64,000 nt of DNA from Micrasema longulum (lineage: Eukaryota; Arthropoda; Insecta; Trichoptera; Brachycentridae): assembly GCA_022494885.1 (NCBI GenBank), contig JAGVSM010003612.1, positions 1 through 64,000 of the forward strand. The letters run 5' to 3'. This document shows positions 1-11,476 of this stretch, in pieces. Under the pieces are notes generated by a model, which was not told the origin of the DNA, made no database searches, and saw only the letters and a list, made by a program, of their open reading frames with translations. Both the position numbers and the translations under genes were made by a program. Position 1 is the stretch's first letter; each line of letters starts with the position of its first letter.

Positions 1-165
1 ACCCTCTCACTTCCTTACACTCATACAAACACACTAGTATGTATTGTACGTGTATTTAATGTATTTCTGTGGATATCTGTCATTGGTTTTATTCTCTGTA
101 TATTTTATTTGTTGTATTTTTGTTACATGTATTACTGTTGATATCCCTAATAAATAAAATAATTT
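1..165 (+). mobile_element. 3' tail of LINE family LA, cut by the window edge
   Basis: The sequence is nearly identical to the 3' untranslated end of the LINE at 29145-29815, including the stretch around CACTAGTATGTATT, a TTGTTGTATTTTTGTTACAT block and the closing GATATCC plus AATAAA-rich tail. Only the untranslated tail is inside the window; the coding part would lie upstream of base 1. Orientation is plus because the A-rich tail is on the right. The identity to the second copy is seen directly; the LINE assignment follows from the RT C terminus attached to that copy. Confidence 0.8.
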
Positions 166-227
166 TAAAAAAAGTATATCGTGATTTTCAATTAAATTAA
201 TATAAATATCTTCATATTTTTTGCGTT

Positions 228-402
228 CATCATCACCACCTTTCTGAATCATATGGTGCATAAGGCACTGAATTAGTACACCAATCAGAGCATATCTTGA
301 TATATTATTTTTTTACATAAAGGAAAGACGATTGTCATCGATGAAGTCTTACGCTTCAAGTGCCAGTCAAGGGACTATGAGATATCTCTACCAGTGGCGA
401 GC
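228..402 (-). mobile_element. SINE family S3, partial copy
   Basis: Shares the S3 core with copies at 18180, 32862, 34735, 43010 and 55700: a GTGCATAAGGCACTG-like block, then TAGTACACCAATC, then TCTTACGCTTCAAGTGCCAG and a GGGACTATGA block. The left edge begins with CATCATCACC, which on the minus strand is the GATGATG tail. The tRNA-like head expected on the right is missing or decayed, so this is a 5'-truncated copy. Confidence 0.65.
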
Positions 403-617
403 GGTGAGTTTTTAGATTGATAAGCTATGAAAATTCTGATAAAATGTCCATAGCGGTAGTACGGCATATAAAAAACAAGTCTATTTTATACTTAATAAAT
501 AATTCCTAACAAATGGCTCCAGCGGCTAATAGTTTCAGTAACAATATTTTCTAATGTAGCACAAACATTTGATTTAAAAAAAAAAGTTTAAAAAAACATA
601 ATTGCAAAAAAAAATAT

Positions 618-700
618 TGGAACCCCTATGGACTCGAACCCCCGTCTACGTCATTAGAAAGCAACGACCCATCCGCGCAGCTATTTCGCGTTTTGGGCTA
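618..700 (-). mobile_element. tRNA-like SINE head or tRNA pseudogene (S4)
   Basis: On the minus strand an A-box-like TAGCTGCGCGGATGG is followed about 45 bases later by a perfect B box, GGGTTCGAGTCC, the spacing of a tRNA-type polymerase III promoter. No good acceptor stem is visible, and an A-rich stretch follows, so a tRNA-derived SINE or tRNA pseudogene fits better than a working tRNA. Only one copy was seen in the window. Confidence 0.5.
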
Positions 701-705
701 AGCGA

Positions 706-2040
706 AGAAAAAGTAATTAATAAACTGGATAATTCATTAGCGCACCGGTGCATCTTTGGTTAAGTCAGACTATTATAACTTGTCTTGAAATAAAACACTA
801 TTTCTGATTAATGATAATAATTGAAAAGTATTCCTTACCGAGTACGATAGTTCACCAAACAAAACATAAATTACGTTTTAAGAATCATTGTTTCATCGAC
901 TTTATATCACATTATTATTCACAAAACGACATAAGTTATACATATTATAATTCTTCATATATATTTATTCTTAACACTATACACTAGTAACGTTTTTATC
1001 TAACTAAATTTTGAAAGTTTAAATGGATACTGAAGAATAACCTACAATATTCAACTGTCATCGTATGCACAAAAACGAATTACAATTAAAACACAATTAG
1101 CGAATCTTTGTTTTTTAAAACCCACTAAAGAATTTATACTTTATTATGGATTAAAATATCAATTCGTTTCGATTAAAATATCAAAATATTTATTTATTTT
1201 AAAACAAATTTACTTTCAAACCACCGAAACATAAGTATGATCAATTACTTACTTATTATTGTAACTTCCCTGTTAAGACATACAAAATATATTCGTTATC
1301 TCTTTCTTACACATAACGAGTGCGTATATTGTCACCTCCCTTAGACTGTCGTAAGTCAAATTGATGTATTTTAAAGAATACTAGCCCTTATGAAAAAGTA
1401 TTGAAATACTAAATTGCATTAATGAAAGCTGCAAGATTTTACTGTAATCGCAAGTGTAATTTTTCGAACGAGATTCTAAAATTTTAGGTTAAAGACGTAT
1501 TTGAATTAGAGATTTTAAAGGGAGCAGAGTAATCTCGTGTTATCCAATAGTAATAATTTTGGCCAATAGAGGCGCAACTGGTCGCTGTATGGAATAAAGA
1601 AATATGATATAAATTTAATAACCAAAGAAAAGTAATATATTTTTTTGGTGATGTGTTTTTTCCTTATAATATTACAGTATTATAAAACATTACTTACGAT
1701 ATCAAAAAAATATGGTAAGCTGCATGTAATCGATTATAAGGAGCATTCGCCCCTGATCTCTACATAAGAGTATGGGTATTATCCTTAGCTCTACCCAACC
1801 GAGTTTCTTTGGAGTATGCTTGGATACAACAGTTTTGAGACAAGAAGGAATGTGTATCTGACTACACATTTTTATTGATTGTTTTGGAGTATGGTCAATA
1901 ATCCTGAGATTATAATTATATAATTTTTTCAGTGATTTGGAGGCAATGCTCATTATGAGTTCAGCGGTATTTTTTAATTACTCTTTTTTTTAAGCTACAC
2001 TTTTAAACCAGGCCAATATATATTTTTTTATTTTTTTTAT
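706..2040. other. AT-rich stretch with nothing recognised
   Basis: Low-complexity AT-rich DNA. The only longer frame, about 83 codons on the minus strand at 1702-1953, has no recognisable domain and no coding-like composition. No repeat shared with the rest of the window was found. Confidence 0.6.
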
Positions 2041-2245
2041 TTAATTTCTGTATCGTATTATCAGCGCTGTGTTTTTTCAAAGTATTGTATTTTTTAAAGT
2101 ACCCCGCATGTGACATCTCAAGTTCTCTTTCTCTTCTTTTCCGTGAGTTCTGCTGATTGATCAGTCGACTTACCGTTAACCAGAAATGTATTACAAATCT
2201 CTAATCATTGGTTGATTCGAAAGAACTAGTGACGTCATGTTATTT
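2041..2245 (-). repeat. Repeat family RF
   Basis: On the minus strand it shares with copies at 5650, 21520 and 49220 the run GTGACGTCACTAG-like, GAATCAACCAATGA, a CAGCAGAACTC-like block and the closing AGCGCTGATAATACGAT. The family has no visible coding capacity. It carries TGACGTCA or near versions, the palindrome bound by CREB/ATF proteins in animals; whether this matters here is unknown. Confidence 0.7.
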
Positions 2246-2499
2246 TTTTATGCATTTTTAAGAAACTTTGCAATAAAATTTAAGGCTATAATTATTACCA
2301 AATGTAAGAATACATTTTTTAAGTCTAATTTCCCAAAATGCTGACTTCCTTATTTGTGGAGATGACATTACAATTAGCACCTTCAACTTTTCTTTAAAAA
2401 CTGCGCTCCGAAATAGGAATACGGGGCTCGCACCTGGGACCTTCGTTCTGTGAATTTACAATCCAATTGGGATGTATTTGTGTTCCTGATTGAATTATA

Positions 2500-2830
2500 A
2501 CGTCATATTTTTATATAAATTCAGTAGCCATTACTTGGTAATTCCACCAATTTACCGCTTGTGTGTCCCGCAGCGATGCATTTAGTTCACCGGCAATAGT
2601 ACTGTTGCCGTTTCCTTGCAATACCGGTAGTGTTGCAAGACAGTGGCGATAGGACAGCGTGAATCTGACTCCGGAGCACGCCCACATCCCTTCCGAGCCG
2701 CTATTAGCGATCCGTCTCGGCTCAGAAACATGATGACCTAAGGCCATGTTATCTTCTGCGAGCGTTAATGCATCGTTCGGTACCGATTCTACGCCGGTTT
2801 TCTCAACGGGTTGGCACTAGTGATATGGAA
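2500..2830. other. Balanced-composition patch, identity unknown
   Basis: This stretch is clearly less AT-rich than its surroundings, with many CpGs, and is open for 78 codons on the minus strand (2511-2747). The predicted peptide matches no family I recognise. No convincing splice sites frame it. It may be a host exon, a conserved regulatory patch or part of an unrecognised transposon. Confidence 0.3.
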
Positions 2831-3227
2831 CTACTCCGCGAGTTATTACGTAATTCTACTTAAGTATGCTTATAATGTTCAAAACAATGTTTTATATTAT
2901 TAGAGCATTTAATTTACGGCAAAAACTCATAAAAACGGTTTTAATAAAAATTAACTACTTTGCAATGCCACGAAGTCACGTTTGAACCGCTTCGGTACAT
3001 AAAAAAAAATAACACTTTTTCTTAATGAATAAATTTTATTAGCTAAACATACAATATTCTTCATAAAAGCTGTTTTGGGTACAAAAACGGGACTAAAAAT
3101 TGATATTATGGTGCAAAGTGTGGTTCAAGAAACAAACTAATTTCTTTTTAATTTTTTTTTTATTTTTTCGTTCTAAATAGATTGAGTTTTTCTTTAAACG
3201 TTTCTGGGTGAAACTGTATTTTTATTA

Positions 3228-3405
3228 AAATAATAAAAATACGCATATGATTTTATTCCAATTTTATTCATAATTTTGATTTGATTGTTTTGATAATTTT
3301 TTTTATGAAATTTCACATTTATTTTATTTATAATTTTTACCAGTGACGTAAAAATTATAAATAAAAGTGGAATAAAACCATATACAAACGTATTTTTATA
3401 ATTAT
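3228..3405. repeat. Inverted repeat, possible small MITE
   Basis: The left arm around AAAAATACGCATATG is mirrored by CATATACAAACGTATTTTT on the right, and both continue inwards through ATTTTATTCC / GGAATAAAA. Inside lies a second, nearly perfect hairpin, TATAATTTTTAC against GTAAAAATTATA with a short loop near 3350. No target duplication was identified. Confidence 0.6.
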
Positions 3406-3644
3406 AATAATCATCATGAATAATTACTTTTAATTTCAAAGAACTAGAAAAAAAAACTTCATTGCTTCTAGCATTATTTTTTTTCGCATGAAAATGGTAA
3501 GTATTTTCTGCAGGTAAATTCTGGAGTTTTTCAAAAAAAGTACATATACCTATTTAAAAAAAAAAAAATGTTTTAAAAAGTAATTTCTAGTAGGAGAAGA
3601 CCCGTGCTAAGGCAGACTAACTTATATCTGTATTCATATTTCTT

Positions 3645-4300
3645 GGTACTTTTTTATTTTTTTTATTTTTTGTTTTATTAAGGAAATCAACAGTTCTACA
3701 TACATAGTTATAGTAAACAAACTGATATAGTGTATAAAATCAGATTTAAGAACAGACTTCCACAAAGTATACAAAGTTAGGAAAGAAAATAAATTACATA
3801 ATTAAATAAATACATAATATATACATATAAAAATGTTATTTTCATGTACTCGTAAATATTTTTCAATAATCATATTTTTTTTTAGAACAGTAAGTTATTG
3901 TAAATTGGGCAGGATTAGGACAAGGATGCTTGAAGAGAGGATAAGGAGGAGAAGGGAGATGTACATATTTATCATTATAATGTCTAATAAGTTATATAAT
4001 ACATTTTAAGTGTAAATTTTAAATCTGACAGAATGATGTGTGTGAAATATATACGAGTACCTTTAAATTTTGTATTGTACACTAAAAAAGTCCAACGAAA
4101 AAAAGCATTTTGAACATAAAATGTTTTACTTATTGGTACATGAAACAGGTGGTACCGTCTACAAATCCTGGCTGGCACATGTATTGTTATTAAACTAAGT
4201 AGTTCTGCACAGTCAACTATTCCTGTCATAATTTTGTGAAGCTGTAGTCGGTCCGCACACACTCTGCGGTATTGTAGAGAAGTGAGAAATGTATATATAC
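3645..4300 (-). pseudogene. LINE family LC: RT C terminus and 3' UTR
   Basis: On the minus strand the frame at 3984-4290 reads as the C-terminal tail of a jockey/CR1/R1-type RT. It contains the SLxYRR motif, an HKIM.GIVDC.ELLSL segment, a VPAR motif and LFHVP near its middle, in the order usual for these proteins. The catalytic palm is absent, so the copy is strongly 5' truncated. Downstream (towards lower coordinates) is a 3' UTR that recurs at 7990-8165 and 47735-48190, ending in an A-rich tail. The insertion start abuts a CA/TA microsatellite. The frame decays after the VPAR block. Assignment to a clade is inference. Confidence 0.75.
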
Positions 4301-4490
4301 ACTCACACGTGTGCACCCTTATAAACATTCAAACATATACACACATACACACATATACATGCATGAATACATATATATATATATGTAAATATTTGTATGT
4401 ATACACATATATATACAAATACAATATACACATACAAACACATAAAGGCATACACGTATACATACGAACCCTTACATACACATACTTACA
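4300..4490. repeat. ACAT/CATA microsatellite
   Basis: Degenerate repeats of CATACA, ACAT and TATA units over almost 200 bases. The plus-strand open frame across it encodes only a Tyr/Ile/His/Thr-rich low-complexity string and is not a gene. Confidence 0.85.
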
Positions 4491-4499
4491 TATTATATA

Positions 4500-5640
4500 A
4501 ATAAATTGTATCCTCTTTTTTTTGTATTGTAGAGTGTTTAAATTGTCGTGGATAATATTAAAGTAATATTAATTAAATTTAAATGAAGGTTAATTAACTT
4601 TCAGTTTTTTTTCATCCTAACTTAATAAGCCACTGGGTTATTTTGTTTTTTGTATAGTAGTTAAATCGTGTTGGGTGAATAAAATATCTTCAACCTTAAT
4701 ATAAATGTTAGGAGCCATAAAGCTAAAAGATTTCTGTCCGAAAGAAGTTCTCGTCCGCGGTACAATGTGTTTTTGTAACGTCACATTACAAATTGATATG
4801 TTGTGTGACGTGGTCAATTTTATTATTGCGATAATGAATTATTATTGTTTTAACAAACGATTGTCTAATGTCCAAAACATTAAGTTCCTTAAAGCGTTGC
4901 TTTCAGGATCGAATATATACTCATTTTAATTAAGTAAGGAACGCCGACTAAATTTTCGTCGTCATTCAATGGTAGGATTCGATCATACGACGCCAAGATA
5001 ATAAGTCTGTAGAACATACTGCGGTAGATAGAGATAGTACAAAAGTTAAAAAAGATAATCTTTGTAATTGCCCCCTTCCTCGTAGATGGAAAGTTCTTTA
5101 CTTTTCTATACTATTTTATAGCTCCAAAATAAATTCAAGTGGCCTAATAACAAGACGTTTTATTTGATAAATTTTATAATGTCATTCCATAATATTAATT
5201 ACGATTCAATAATAAAACGTGAAAATCAATCTTCAAAATATGAGACTAGTTTGTTAAAAGTGATTTCAAGATCTACCATTTATATTTTCGTACTTTATAT
5301 TTGTTGACGAACTTGCAGATCTATGTTTAATATTTTCTCTTTGTGCAGATCACTTAACGTTTCATTAATCACAATGTATTGAATAACATGTTGTGATAGA
5401 AATTGAGAATTCGGACACTGTGATGTAACTAGCGCGGACTGTTATTACGCTTGTGCAGAATCAAATGCACCCATCTGTTTTTAATAATTAAAACAAACAA
5501 ACAATCAAAACTGGGCCTCCACAACATCCATAGATAAAAAAACACATTTGCCAAATTATTTTACCAGAAATATAGAGCGTCGACCGAAAAAAGCAACATA
5601 GTATTTTCTGTTTAACACGGTTATATCAATTTACGATAAT
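4500..5640. other. AT-rich stretch with nothing recognised
   Basis: No domain, repeat shared within the window or RNA gene was found. A 74-codon plus frame at 4705-4929 looks like a chance frame. Confidence 0.55.
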
Positions 5641-5649
5641 GCGTTAAAA

Positions 5650-6010
5650 AAGAAAAAGTTAACGGGAAGTTCAGCGTTACGGGAAATTAAATATAATAAA
5701 ATGTTTTCTTATATACGCTAAAAATTAGAGCATTTATTAATAAGGCAAAGTTTCTCCAAATACGTGAAAAAAAAATAACTTCGCCACAAGTTCACTCAGA
5801 TAAACCAATGATAGAGTAATGTGATAGATTTATGTTTTCTAAGAAGCCAACTCACCAATCAGCAAAACTCTCTGACAAGAGATTGTAACGTCACGTGTGG
5901 AGTAATTTAAAAATTTCAAAACTTTGAAAAATCCTAGCGCTGATAATACGATGAATAAAAATAAACAATTTAAGTTTAGTTTAAAGGTGTATATAATAAA
6001 AATCTATTTG
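5650..6010 (+). repeat. Repeat family RF, long copy
   Basis: Begins with TTACGGGAAATTAAATAT, which matches the copy at 21520, runs through CAATGATAGAG, CAGCAAAACTCTC and GTAACGTCACGTGTGG, and ends at AGCGCTGATAATACGATG. This is the longest uninterrupted RF copy, so it shows what the family looks like without the MITE seen at 21.6 kb. It has no coding capacity. Confidence 0.7.
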
Positions 6011-6489
6011 TTCCTATACCAAGAACAAGCATTCAAGTAGCAAGAGGTGTTATCACTCCCAACTTGAGGTGATACACTTACCATGTCTGCCTAGATCATG
6101 ACATGACTATTCCAAAATTATTTTACTATACACATTTAAATAGATTCTAAGATTGTTAAGGTTGAGTTAATTAATTGTATTATATATCATTAATGCCAGT
6201 CAACAAGGGAGTTTCATAAGCCTGTTGATTATTTTTTTTAAATATGTTTTTTTTTTAAACCGCTGAACTCTTCTCTCATCATAATAAAATAATCCATAAA
6301 AATACGACAAGAACGAAAAAAAAATTGGTCGTGAAATAATATAAAAGTAGGGAAAATAATAAATAATACCATCCTCGTAAACATAAAAATCCAGAATCGT
6401 AATCAGAATTCTGAACGAATATTTTCAACTCGGTGGCTACACTCATAATCGTACACACTAAAAATCCTAAAAAAATCAATCGAGTGGAG

Positions 6490-6665
6490 GCAATCTCATT
6501 GAAGTAATAGCTAAGACACGTGACTTAAACATAGAAAGCTCCGAGTTAGAACCTTAATGTGAACGCAAAAATTAAATATGATTATGCAAAGCCTAGGTGT
6601 CCAAGGCTGAAATTCACTATAGTATTTGGGCCTCCTGGCCTATTGTGGTGCAAAAATAAAAAAAA
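6490..6665 (+). mobile_element. SINE family S1, diverged copy
   Basis: Follows the S1 layout: a decayed tRNA-like head ending near CTCCGAGTTAGAACC, the AAAAATTAAATATGATT linker, a GCCTAGGTGTCC block, then TCCTGGCCTATTGTGGTGCA and an A-rich tail. The A and B boxes are damaged. It abuts an S3 copy directly downstream. Confidence 0.65.
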
Positions 6666-6667
6666 AG

Positions 6668-6940
6668 TAATAAGTTATCCACAAAGCATTGAGAATGGCA
6701 AATTTGCCTACCATACTTCATGTTCTAGGTTCAATTCTGGCAGGATGGACGTGAAGTATTGGTTTCAAAAGTGATTTTACCCTGCAATATTTCATTGTTG
6801 GCACTTGAAGCGTAAAAACAAAAATGATTCAGGTATACCGCAATTGCATTGCAATTTCAGTACCCTATGATCCACTGGGTGTAGATAGAGAACTGGTGAT
6901 GATGATTTAAACACATTCATGACTTTATAAAAAGTCAAAA
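6668..6940 (+). mobile_element. SINE family S3, nearly full length
   Basis: The only plus-oriented S3 copy. A B-box-like GTTCTAGGTTCAATTC sits at about 6721-6736, then comes the core with TGATTTTACCCTGCAATATTTC, GGCACTTGAAGCGTAA, and the 3' block CACTGGGTG followed by TGATGATGAT. Having both head and tail, it fixes the orientation of the family. It starts where the S1 copy ends. Confidence 0.6.
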
Positions 6941-7767
6941 TGATATAAGCTCCTTCTTTTGGAGATTGCTTCAACATATTTTAAACATTCTGAGAATAAC
7001 ATACATCATACATAATATTATTATTAACATCATATTATATTTAACCGAGTGTTGTACAAGTTCTTGTGAGGCTATCGAGTTTTGTGAAGGTCTCAGATTG
7101 CTCTATTTTATATGCAGATGACATTAATATTATTTTTTATTTCATCAGTGTCATGCATCATAACGGATACACACGAGTTGTGTAAAATAGGTTAACATTT
7201 TTTGCCTCCCTTTTTATTATTTTGCGCAGAATATGTGTTGCTAATTATTTCAACTTGACGTATGTTAATCAGTTGTTTTTGCAATTATTATTATCTTATA
7301 TCTTTTTTACTAATATACAGATTGATTAAATATTTTACTTCGACACGTTTTCAACCAGGTGCAGTTTTAGATAATTTAATTTTAATATTTTATATATTGC
7401 GAAAAATGATGTATTTTTTACACATTTTATATCTCATTTAACTTTCACTTAATATTTTCTCAATTTTTTACTTACTTTAGTACTTACTTTAATTTCAATA
7501 AAGTAATGTTTTCATATTTATTTTTATAGTTTGAAGTATTTTTCGGTAAGTACTTTTGAAATATGTGTATTTTATTTCTTCACTAAAAAATACTTCGTCT
7601 GCGCGCGGGCGGATAAAGAATACAGTTTTATGAGTTAAATAGAGCCAAAAACCTAGGCAAGTGTTTTTGACTCGATGCAAAACAAAATATTTTTTAATCC
7701 TGAAAACGCAAATCGATTGGAGAAAATTCACCCTTGTGGTATAAAAGTCAGGTTGGTTTGTCCTAAA
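6941..7767. other. AT-rich stretch with nothing recognised
   Basis: No repeat or domain recognised. A 78-codon minus frame at 7495-7731 has no recognisable motif. Confidence 0.5.
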
Positions 7768-7926
7768 CCAAACATTTAAAAAAACTTGTCAACAACGTCA
7801 ACGGTGGATGATGTTGTTGGGCAACCGAGCGCGTTCACCAGTCTAAAGCCTAGGGTGGATAAAATCGACTTAGTCGATGAAAACCCGATTCTGATGAACG
7901 AAGAGGAAGCGATCAAAATACCTTAA
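7768..7926 (+). other. Short coding-like scrap of unknown origin
   Basis: A frame without an ATG runs about 50 codons to a TAA. Its composition is unlike the neighbourhood: many Val, Asp and Glu, with a segment reading PRVDKIDLVDENPILMNEEE. Codon use is balanced. No family is recognised. It could be the end of a host exon or of a transposon ORF whose upstream part is lost; a chance frame is also possible. Confidence 0.3.
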
Positions 7927-7989
7927 ACTATTATGCGGAGCAGTCTAGGCCCTCATAGTGATTGAAATTTCGATAAATATTTACAACAA

Positions 7990-8165
7990 AGTGAACTTAA
8001 TTCAAACGTTTTAAGATATAGATTACACAAACATCACTCTGTCAGATTTAAAATTTACACTAAAAATGCATTATGTAACTTAGTAGACATTAAAATAATA
8101 AATATGTACATCTCCCTTCCCTTCCTTATCCTCTCTTCAAGCATTCTTGTCACTGCACAATTTTT
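7990..8165 (+). mobile_element. LINE family LC, 3' UTR fragment
   Basis: Matches 47815-47945 and the reverse complement of 3900-4030 across ATCACTCTGTCAGATTTAAA, the TTAGTAGACATTA block and CCTTATCCTCTCTTCAAGCA. No coding part and no A-rich tail remain. Confidence 0.75.
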
Positions 8166-8794
8166 TCGAGCTTTAAAAATTGCAACTTTTATCCGGAAAA
8201 ATTGTGAACTACAATTATAAGGATAATTATATTCATTTGCATACCCGAGTTATTAATAATTATATGTAAAGTTAATTGGTGATTAACAAACTAGAATTAT
8301 CTTGCAGAATTTTCCAGATTGTTATAATTGCCACCGTGTTATCGTATCCAACACGTAAGCCATTATGATCGGCATTTATTATTGCCCGGGTATCTGGTAA
8401 GGTGTAGATTTCTGTGTGGGGACAAGTCTAGTAACATTTACGTGTGAGCACGCCGTGCCCTCGCTGGTAGTACTGAGATCCTCCCTTTAGACGTACATCT
8501 TGCGATATCTACATATGGTACAAGGTTGACTGCAAAAACGTAACCGGGTGGTCACGAGATGATTGAACTATTGACATAATTTTTTCCGTAGAAAGAAAAT
8601 TATTTTAAAAAAGCCAATAGTAAACCTTTAGACCTGAATTAATTTCTACTGATGTAAATAAAATTTTGCACTTCGTGGATTATATGTTCATTTTTTTTGT
8701 TATTGTTAATTGTTACATTTCATACTTAAAATAGATTTTACATTCATTTCTATGAACCACTGGGTCTCAAACTGATAATAAATAATGGTCAAGT
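8166..8794. other. Unassigned DNA with a balanced patch at 8330-8560
   Basis: The 8330-8560 part has CpGs and mixed composition (for example TTGCCCGGGTATCTGG) but no long frame and no repeat partner in the window. The rest is AT-rich. Confidence 0.4.
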
Positions 8795-9440
8795 TTTGAG
8801 TTTATCCAAATGTTTGTAGACATGGACTGGATTCAACCCCCTAGAGGGTTGTTGATATTAACATATAACAACAGTAGTTTAATCGGGTTGTGGTCCTATG
8901 ACTAGTGTCTCGAACTCACGGATCAAAGGTTCGTAGTTCGAATCCCACTCTACCCCAAATTGATTCCCGTGTTCTAATAGTGAGTTATTTACAACTCGTT
9001 GAAAATGGCCCTCAAAATTAAATATTTGGGTAAATCATAAGAACGCAAATCGTTATTTTAATTTTTCTTTTTTAAAAAAGAGATGACGAACATGTTTGAT
9101 AAGGAAATATATATGGTTAGGCATCTAAAGGGCTTATTACCTGTCATTGGAAAACGGAAACATTATTAGGCAACGCTTGGGAATATTTTTCTTTTTTTTT
9201 ACTTCTTCTTAGACTAGGTGAATTTGTCAACAAAATTTTAAGTTTGACCTAATTTTTAAAGATATGGACTGGATTCAAACCCCCTAGAGAGCTGTTTATA
9301 TTAACATATGATAATAGAGATGAATAACCGTTTAAAGAATTTTATTGGCTGGTTTGAGTGGCCAATGATAGATCATAAGCCCTGTAAATGCCTAGAATGC
9401 CTAGAATATTTTCCTCTTTACTTTTGGCCCAAAATTTCAT
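8795..9440. mobile_element. FB1 foldback copies, interrupted by a SINE
   Basis: The left tip (TTTGAGTTTATCCAAATG, GACTGGATTCAACCCCCTA) runs to about 8877. FB1 sequence resumes near 9080 with GAGATGACGAACATG and CTTATTACCTGTCATTGG. A second left tip follows at 9235-9320 and a right-hand segment with CATAAGCCCTGTAAATGCCT at 9375-9400. The 8880-9078 interruption is an S2 SINE. The copies are old and their arms pair poorly. Confidence 0.7.
8880..9078 (+). mobile_element. SINE family S2, inserted in FB1
   Basis: A tRNA-like head with an A-box-like region at about 8890-8905 and a B box, GTAGTTCGAATCCC, is followed by a body with ACAACTCGTTGAAAA and AAATATTTGGGTAA, then T/A-rich DNA. FB1 sequence continues on both sides, so this insertion is younger than that FB1 copy. 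Partial S2 copies lie at 19640, 32240 and 56455. Confidence 0.65.
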
Positions 9441-9910
9441 GTTATGTTTACGTTTGATTTAGACGGTAATAATATTGTATTGTCACATAACTCTTTCATA
9501 CTGATTTTAACTACCTCACATTATATTATACTTTTTCGTGGGTATGGGTTTTTTTTTGTCGTTCACTGAAGCGTATATTCTTTAAATATCTTATTCTTGT
9601 TTCTAAGAGACAAAATCACTCGCAAACGAGTTGAGGCGTATAAAAAAAATAAAAAAAATGTTCTTTATTTCATTTTTTTTCATTTTTATGGAATGTTTTA
9701 ATGATTGACAAAGAACATGAAACATGTATTAATAATAAGATTATATGTCCGATATATTTTTAGTAGAACAAATCAATTTAATGTAATAGAAATATATTAA
9801 AAACAAGCCTAAAATAAATTAACACATAGTTAAAGATACAAGTAATAAAAAAATGGCTTTTTTTTTATTTTGTTAGGTATGGTAAAAAATAAATTCTAAA
9901 TTTTCTTATC
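9441..9910. other. AT-rich stretch with nothing recognised
   Basis: Homopolymer-rich AT DNA with no repeat partner found. Confidence 0.55.
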
Positions 9911-9914
9911 ATAT

Positions 9915-10110
9915 CAACAATCTTTTAAGTTTGTCCAAATTTTTGTTGACTGGAACTGGATTCAACTCCCTGAGGAGCTGTTGAACAACAAAGAAGAAAA
10001 ACATTTTAGAGAGGGTAATATAGAAGTCAAGGCATTTACAGGGCTTATGACCTGTCGTTGGCTGGTTTAAGTACACCCGGGATGAAAACATTAAAAAGGG
10101 TTGGTATTTT
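9915..10110 (+). mobile_element. FB1 half-copy (left arm only)
   Basis: Starts at a CAACAATCTTTTAAG-like tip and runs through GGATTCAACTCCCTGAGGAG, CATTTACAGGGCTTATGACC and GGCTGGTTTAAG, then stops before the conserved TTACACA palindrome. The matching right arm is absent. Confidence 0.75.
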
Positions 10111-10649
10111 AGTTCCCCAATTCAAATTTTGGTAAATTTTTTAATTGAAATAAATCCAACCTACATATACAGGATCACTCAAAAAAGACAATTCAATATT
10201 TCAAACGTCAAAAAGTCATTGCATGTTTCTTATAACACTGTATTTCTCTAATGTCACATATGCAAGAAGATTATTGATGCAATGTAATGTTATAAGGTCA
10301 AGCAAAGATCAGCCCGATACTTTACCTTTTAAATTAACTAGATTAATTTTAATTTATGTACCTGATTTAATTGAGCAATAACCTTATCTACAATATTCTC
10401 TTACACACTTTATTGAATGTGTTATATTCACATAAAGTACACAGGACTTGCTCTAAGCCCAGTATTAAATACTTAATTTATATACATAAGCACTATTGGG
10501 ATCACTAAAGGCAATCCGATCACTTTATTCAAAGCTTATATTTTTATTACTCAATTCGCATACAAAATCTAGCATGTTCTGCTGTTTCGTTGCATCTAAA
10601 AGTTCCTGTAAAACATTATATAAGACTTCTCACTTATAATTATTTATAC
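10111..10649. other. Unassigned AT-rich DNA
   Basis: No repeat, RNA gene or coding signal recognised in this stretch between an FB1 half-copy and the hAT-like element. Confidence 0.5.
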
Positions 10650-10657
10650 GTCTTAAT

Positions 10658-11476
10658 CATAGAATTAAGAATAGTCTTAATAGTCTTAAGAATAGGAGCG
10701 TAGAATCATATTTGAATACATCGGACGTGTCCAATAGTTCCCCCACTCCGCCTTACTTTCACCGCTCGCATTCGTGAAGTCACTGGGTAATGTTGCTTGA
10801 TGGGAAAAAAAATATCATAACACAAATATAAGGTAAAAAAAAAGTAATCTATTATTTTTTCTAAAATTTTATTATGCACGCGGAAACATTGTTTGACACA
10901 ACACAGTTGATAAGTAAAGAGTCATTTAATAAGAATAATTGAATTGATTAACTTTGAACATAAAATATAAAACAAATTTCATTTGACATAAAACGGATAT
11001 TTTTATATCATGTTAAATAATATTTGTTGTTTTAAAGGTAATGTCGTTCAAATACCCCCCTTAGGCGTTGATTAATCGGAGGTCTAATTTTCATTAATTC
11101 TTTCATTAGATGAGCAAAGTAGGGTAAAAAACTTTACTACCCTAGCAACACTAGCAAAATTTCCATTTTGTTTTTTCGACAATCTGACAGATGGAAAAAT
11201 AATTCAATTTTTAAGTAATGAATTTGTTATATACACATTCGTTTGCAAATTACAGCTGAAATGTGATTGCGTCTTGTTTCTTTAAGATCCTAGCAGTATT
11301 TCTAAACTTTAAAAGGACACAACACGGCATGGTTGAATTCAAATCAGGATTTGCGTACTGAGCGACGTCTACAATGAAACCAAAGGGTCAAAACGTAAAC
11401 CTACTCATTTATGAGAAGTTGAGTCGCCTTCTGTTTGACGTTCGTATGCGGTTTCTGGACTATTCTTAATTCTATG
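10658..11476. mobile_element. Non-autonomous hAT-like DNA transposon with intact ends
   Basis: The element starts with CATAGAATTAAGAATAGTC and ends with the exact reverse complement of those 19 bases. It is flanked on both sides by the same 8 bases, GTCTTAAT (10650-10657 and 11477-11484), a perfect target-site duplication. Eight-base duplications with T at position 2 and A at position 7 are typical of the hAT superfamily; P and some other families also make 8-bp duplications. The 819-bp interior has no long frame, so movement would have needed a transposase from elsewhere. A GAATTAAGAATAGTC-like motif is partly repeated just inside the left end (10676-10697). Confidence 0.8.

Noticed and set aside
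2400..2460. tRNA-like stretch near GGTCCCAGGTGCGAGCCCCG on the minus strand
   Set aside because: The B box departs from the consensus at key positions and no A box is found at the right distance.
4300..4490. CRISPR-like or regular repeat array
   Set aside because: The repeats are simple microsatellites of variable unit, with no spacers. No prokaryotic features appear anywhere in the window.
4282..4500. 72-codon plus frame rich in Tyr, His and Thr
   Set aside because: It translates a CATA/ACAC microsatellite.
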